Positions 4,951 through 7,987 of a DNA stretch of 7,987 nucleotides are shown piece after piece. Source of the stretch: Desulfocurvus sp. (GTDB taxonomy: Bacteria > Desulfobacterota > Desulfovibrionia > Desulfovibrionales > Desulfovibrionaceae); NCBI RefSeq assembly GCF_023230885.1, contig NZ_JALNWM010000163.1:1-7987 (forward strand), in the 5' to 3' direction. A program made the position numbers and the translations under genes. Under the pieces are notes generated by a model. That model was not told the DNA's origin. It worked only from the letters and a program-made list of their open reading frames with translations, and did no database searches. Numbering within the stretch: the stretch's first letter is position 1; each line of letters starts with the position of its first letter.

Positions 4951-4979
4951 GCCCCAAAACACGACCCCCGCCCGGGGCC

Positions 4980-5777
4980 TCAGCCGAGCCAGCGCTTGCG
5001 GCGGCGGTAGTGCTTCACGTCGCGGTAGCTGCGCTTCTGCCCGCCGTGCCCCATGCCCAGGTAGAACTCCTGCACGTCGGGGTTGTCCAGCAGCTCGGCG
5101 GCGCTGCCGTCCATGACGATGCGCCCGGTCTCCATGATATAGCCCCGGTCGGCGATGCCCAGGGCGGCGCGGGCGTTCTGCTCCACCAGCAGCACGGTCA
5201 CGCCCTCGGCCTCGTTGACCCGACGCACGATGGTGAATATCTCCTCAACCAGCAGCGGGGCCAACCCCAGGGACGGCTCGTCGAGCAGCAGCAGGCGCGG
5301 CCTGGCCATGAGCGCCCTGCCGATGGCCAGCATCTGCTGCTCGCCCCCGGACATGAACCCCGCGAGCTGCCTGCGCCGCTCGGCCAGGCGGGGGAAATAG
5401 CCGTAGACGCGCTCCAGGCTGGCGGCATATTCCGCGCGGGGCCGGGTGAAGGCTCCGCAGCGCAGGTTCTCCTCCACCGTCAGATCCTCGAACACGCGCC
5501 GGCCCTCCATGACCTGGAAGATGCCCGCGCGCACCACCCGCTCGGGGCTCCAGCGATGCACGGGCAGCCCGTCGTAGACCACCGCCCCGGCGGTGACCTC
5601 GCCGTCCTCGCCCGCCAGCAGGCCCGAGATGGCCTTGAGGGTGGTGGACTTGCCCGCGCCGTTGGCCCCCAGCAGGGCCGTGACGCTCCCCTGCTCCACG
5701 CCCAGGGACAGGCCCTTGAGCACCAGGACCACGTCGTTGTAGACGACCTCGACGTTCTCGACCTTCAGAAGTTCCAC
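4980..5777 (-). CDS. livF: LivF-type ABC transporter ATPase (branched-chain amino acid transport family)
   Basis: A 265-residue cytoplasmic ATPase that would power the Liv-type permease. Walker A GANGAGKST lies at 37-45, Q-loop Gln88, signature MSGGEQQ at 142-148 (Met replacing the usual Leu), and Walker B LLLLDEP at 162-168 with Glu167. LVEQN (197-201) in place of a switch His is normal for LivF. The C-terminus is about 25 residues longer than E. coli LivF and very basic (YRDVKHYRRRKRWLG). The start is GTG at 5777, chosen because family homology begins at ELLKVENVEVVYND and no ATG lies nearby; the ribosome binding site is weak (GGCGGGG). It lies 62 bp after the binding-protein gene, with a strong hairpin in that gap. 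It normally pairs with LivG, which is not in the window. Confidence 0.95.
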   Translation of the reverse strand: MELLKVENVEVVYNDVVLVLKGLSLGVEQGSVTALLGANGAGKSTTLKAISGLLAGEDGEVTAGAVVYDGLPVHRWSPERVVRAGIFQVMEGRRVFEDLTVEENLRCGAFTRPRAEYAASLERVYGYFPRLAERRRQLAGFMSGGEQQMLAIGRALMARPRLLLLDEPSLGLAPLLVEEIFTIVRRVNEAEGVTVLLVEQNARAALGIADRGYIMETGRIVMDGSAAELLDNPDVQEFYLGMGHGGQKRSYRDVKHYRRRKRWLG

Positions 5778-5798
5778 GCGCTGCCCCGCCTGCTGCGC

Positions 5799-5825
5799 CC
5801 CGGGGGCGGGCGCGCCGCCCCCGGG
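5799..5825 (-). other. Intercistronic GC hairpin between the binding-protein gene and livF
   Basis: CCCGGGGGCGG (5799-5809) and CCGCCCCCGGG (5815-5825) form a perfect 11-bp inverted repeat with a GCGCG loop and no T run. It starts 14 bases after the binding-protein stop codon and fills most of the gap. In transport operons such hairpins after the binding-protein gene protect its mRNA and lower expression of downstream genes, so that binding protein exceeds ATPase. This role is inferred. Confidence 0.6.
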
Positions 5826-5839
5826 ACCGTGTCGTTCCG

Positions 5840-7006
5840 CTATTTGCCCAGCCACTCGGCCTTGCGCTCCAGCTCCGGCGAGGCGACCTTGACCAGGGCC
5901 CCGCCCTGCACGCGATAGATGATCACGGACATGGTGGCCCGGTGATCGTCCGGGAAGTAGCTCACCGGCGGGGTCAGGCCCAGGGGGTCGTAACCGCGCA
6001 TGGTCTCGGCGGCGGCGCGGATGCCCGGGCCGTCGAGGCTGCCCGCCCGGGCCGCCAGGCGCATGGCCTCGGCCATGACCAGGGTCGAGGCGAAGCCGCG
6101 CAGGTAGTGGGTCATCACCGGCTTGCCGCCCGTCAGCCCGCGGATGAGCGCGGCGCCGGGCGCGTCGTCGCCGTAGGCCGCCGCCCCCTGGAGGCCGTAC
6201 ACGCCCTCGGCGGCCTCCCCGGCCAGGTCGATGAGGCTTTCGTCGTTGCCCCAGATGTTGACGAAAAAGACCGTCTTCATGCCCAGCTTGCGGGCGTCCT
6301 TGAGGATAACGGCCGTGGAGGGCGTGGTGCCGCCGATCCAGCAGAAGTCCGGCGCGAGCTTCTGCAGGGCCAGGAGCTGTGTGGTGGCGTCCATGGCCTT
6401 CAGGTCCACGTTCTCCTGGCCGACGATCTCGAAGCCCAGCTCGGCGGCGTAGTCCCGGCCCGCCTGGATGGGCGACAGGCCGTAGGGGTGGTCGGGAAAG
6501 ACGAAGGCCACCCGGGGCGCGCGGTCCCCGGTCCAGCCGTCGCGCAGGAACTTGAGCGCCGCGCGCATCTGCGTGGAATAGTCGGCGCACACGAAGAAAT
6601 TGTAGGGCGCCACGGCCGGGTCGGTCAGGTGCGCGGAATAGGACGCCGACCAGGTGGGGATCTCGTCCTTGGCCACGAATCTGGTCAGGGCCTCGGTGTC
6701 GGCGGTGCCCCAGCCCTGGAGGGCGACCATGCCCTCGGCCTTGAAACGCTTGTAGGCCGCCAGGGCCTGCTGCACGTTGTAGGCGTAGTCCACCTGCGAG
6801 ATGGCCAGGGGCCGGCCCTCGATGCCGCCCTGGGCGTTGATGTGCTCCACGGCGGCCTTGATGCCCTCGGCGTAGGGCACGCCCACGGCCGAGGTCGCCC
6901 CGGACAGGTCGGACAGCACGCCGACGCGGATCTCCTGGGCCAGGGCCGCGCCGCCCAGGGCCAGGGCCAGGACCGCCGCCGCCACGATGGTTGCCATGCG
7001 TTTCAT
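5840..7006 (-). CDS. Periplasmic substrate-binding protein of a Liv/HAAT-type ABC transporter
   Basis: A 388-residue type-I periplasmic binding protein of the leucine/amide-type family (LivJ/LivK-like). Signal peptide 1-23 (MKRM then a hydrophobic core) with cleavage expected after ALA at 21-23, so soluble rather than lipid-anchored. The mature start EIRVGVLSDLSG is typical for the family. HINAQGGIEGRPL (55-67), WSASYSAHL (119-127), and FVFPDHPYGLS (168-178) are lobe and hinge elements of the fold. The start at 7006 follows GGAGGAAGG; an earlier ATG at 7036 would spoil the signal peptide. It lies between livM and livF, 54 bp after livM. The ligand cannot be read from the sequence. The neighbouring CoA ligase suggests an amino acid or small, perhaps aromatic, acid. 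The C-terminal part (PPVSYFPDDHRATMSVIIY) matches the pattern of this family. Confidence 0.95.
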   Translation of the reverse strand: MKRMATIVAAAVLALALGGAALAQEIRVGVLSDLSGATSAVGVPYAEGIKAAVEHINAQGGIEGRPLAISQVDYAYNVQQALAAYKRFKAEGMVALQGWGTADTEALTRFVAKDEIPTWSASYSAHLTDPAVAPYNFFVCADYSTQMRAALKFLRDGWTGDRAPRVAFVFPDHPYGLSPIQAGRDYAAELGFEIVGQENVDLKAMDATTQLLALQKLAPDFCWIGGTTPSTAVILKDARKLGMKTVFFVNIWGNDESLIDLAGEAAEGVYGLQGAAAYGDDAPGAALIRGLTGGKPVMTHYLRGFASTLVMAEAMRLAARAGSLDGPGIRAAAETMRGYDPLGLTPPVSYFPDDHRATMSVIIYRVQGGALVKVASPELERKAEWLGK

Positions 7007-7060
7007 GATCGCCTTCCTCCCGTGATATGGTTCCAAATCGCCCCGCCCACGGCACGACGC

Positions 7061-7987
7061 CTAGTGGGCGAACGGATACAGCTTCCAGTAGGCCCTGGCC
7101 AGCCGCCAGCGCCGGGCCAGCCCCTCGGGCTCGAAAAGCAGGAACAGCACCAGCACCAGGCCGAAGATGCCCTCCTTCATGGCCATGAGGTGCATGGCCA
7201 CCCCGGGCAGCACCCCGCCCAGGGCCGAGGCCGCCGCGTTGAGCACCTCGGGCAGCAGCACGATGAACGCCGCGCCGAGCACGCTGCCCGCCACGCTGCC
7301 CAGCCCGCCGATGATGATCATCGCCAGGGTGCTGATGGACAGCCCGATGTTGAACTGCTCGGGGGTGATGTACATGGTGTAGTGGGCCCACAGCCCCCCG
7401 GCCACCCCGGCCAGGAACGAGCTGACCCCGAAGGCCGTGAGCTTGGCGGCGAACAGGTTCACGCCCACGATCTCGGCGGAGAGGTAGTGGTCGCGCACGG
7501 CCACGAAGGCCCGGCCCGGCCGCGTGCGCGCCAGGTTGGCCACCGCCAGGACCGCCAGGACCGCCACGGCCAGGGTCAGGTAGAACATGCGCGCGTCCGT
7601 GTCGAAGGCCAGGCCCAGGATCACCGGGGGGTCCACGGCCATGCCGCTGGAGCCGCCCGTGGCGCCCTCCCAGTGCAGGAAGACGTATTCGAGGATCAGC
7701 TGCGCCGCCAGGGTGGCGATGGCCAGGTAGATGCCCTTGAGCCGCAGGGAGGGGATGCCGAAGAACATGCCCACCACGGCGGCCGCCAGCCCGCCCAGGC
7801 CCAGGGCCGCCGGGAACGGCAGCCCCAGGGCCGAGAACTGCGCCGCCGCGTAGGCGCCAACGCCCATGAAGGCCCCGTGGCCAAGGGAAATCTGCCCGCA
7901 GAAACCCGTGAGCAGGTTGAGGGACACCGCGCCGATGACGGCGATGTTGATCAGGCACAGCACCGAGACGTGGTAGGACCCCAGGGC
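7061..7987 (-). CDS. livM: LivM-type ABC transporter permease (5' end outside window)
   Basis: 308 residues are visible and the frame is open to the window edge, so the true start lies beyond 7987; the GTG at 7963 falls inside the first membrane segment and is not a likely start. Markers: LNLLTGFCGQISLGHGAF at 23-40, the classical LivM signature; FGIPSLRLKGIYLAIATL (76-93); the cytoplasmic coupling segment GRAFVAVRD (158-166); and the late loop GGLGSVAGSVLGA (227-239). Roughly eight to nine hydrophobic segments are visible. It is an inner-membrane permease subunit expected to pair with LivH, outside the window. It comes first in the visible operon order livM, binding protein, livF, CoA ligase, small acidic protein. 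Confidence 0.94.
   Translation of the reverse strand, partial: ALGSYHVSVLCLINIAVIGAVSLNLLTGFCGQISLGHGAFMGVGAYAAAQFSALGLPFPAALGLGGLAAAVVGMFFGIPSLRLKGIYLAIATLAAQLILEYVFLHWEGATGGSSGMAVDPPVILGLAFDTDARMFYLTLAVAVLAVLAVANLARTRPGRAFVAVRDHYLSAEIVGVNLFAAKLTAFGVSSFLAGVAGGLWAHYTMYITPEQFNIGLSISTLAMIIIGGLGSVAGSVLGAAFIVLLPEVLNAAASALGGVLPGVAMHLMAMKEGIFGLVLVLFLLFEPEGLARRWRLARAYWKLYPFAH

Noticed and set aside
2999..5116. Long plus-strand ORF across the second HesB gene, terminator and CoA ligase
   Set aside because: Runs over a terminator and antisense to the ligase; composition typical of shadow frames in GC-rich DNA.
4980..7958. 992-residue minus-strand ORF that looks like a giant fusion ending in LivF
   Set aside because: Only its last 265 residues are real (livF). 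The rest is an out-of-frame reading of livM and the binding-protein gene, which have strong motifs and starts in other frames.

Overview
This GC-rich window shows almost universal G/C third codon positions and short intergenic gaps. Its gene content fits an anaerobic delta-proteobacterium, most likely a Desulfovibrio-like sulfate reducer: HesB-like Cys-rich proteins, a selenocysteine-decoding signal, and a liv transporter linked to a phenylacetate-CoA-ligase-type enzyme. The taxonomic placement is inference from gene content and composition. No rRNA or other marker gene is present.

Left block (1-2124, all minus strand): pyrR (pyrimidine regulator / uracil phosphoribosyltransferase fold) is followed by a BepA-like M48 metalloprotease with TPRs, then the first 22 codons of an unidentified gene that leaves the window. 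A candidate sigma70 promoter for pyrR sits at 2176-2204. Its -10 and expected start site are covered by a perfect 16-bp palindrome, a likely operator.

Centre (2265-3303, plus strand): two tandem HesB/IscA-like genes, each with its own TTGACA promoter, GGAGG ribosome binding site and strong terminator. The first (2381-2701) has an in-frame TGA at codon 33, exactly where its neighbour has the conserved Cys (TGT, codon 33). The open frame continues on the far side with strong homology to the neighbour. Eighteen bases after the TGA lies a perfect 7-bp stem with a UGGAU loop, a textbook bacterial SECIS. I read it as a selenoprotein, HesB(Sec), next to its Cys paralogue. This is the most notable content of the window: simple ORF calling breaks the gene at the TGA and reports only a 67-residue C-terminal fragment.

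Right block (3371-7987, all minus strand): an apparent operon read from right to left. It contains livM (5' end outside the window), a periplasmic amino-acid-type binding protein, livF, a PaaK-like adenylate-forming CoA ligase with a degenerate nucleotide-binding loop, and a small acidic protein of unknown function. It ends at a bidirectional terminator shared with the second HesB gene. The likely logic is import of an amino acid or organic (perhaps aromatic) acid by the Liv-type ABC transporter, followed by CoA activation by the ligase. LivG and LivH are not in the window and would be expected upstream. Two perfect GC-rich hairpins in the gaps of this operon (5799-5825 and 4928-4950) may set relative transcript levels.
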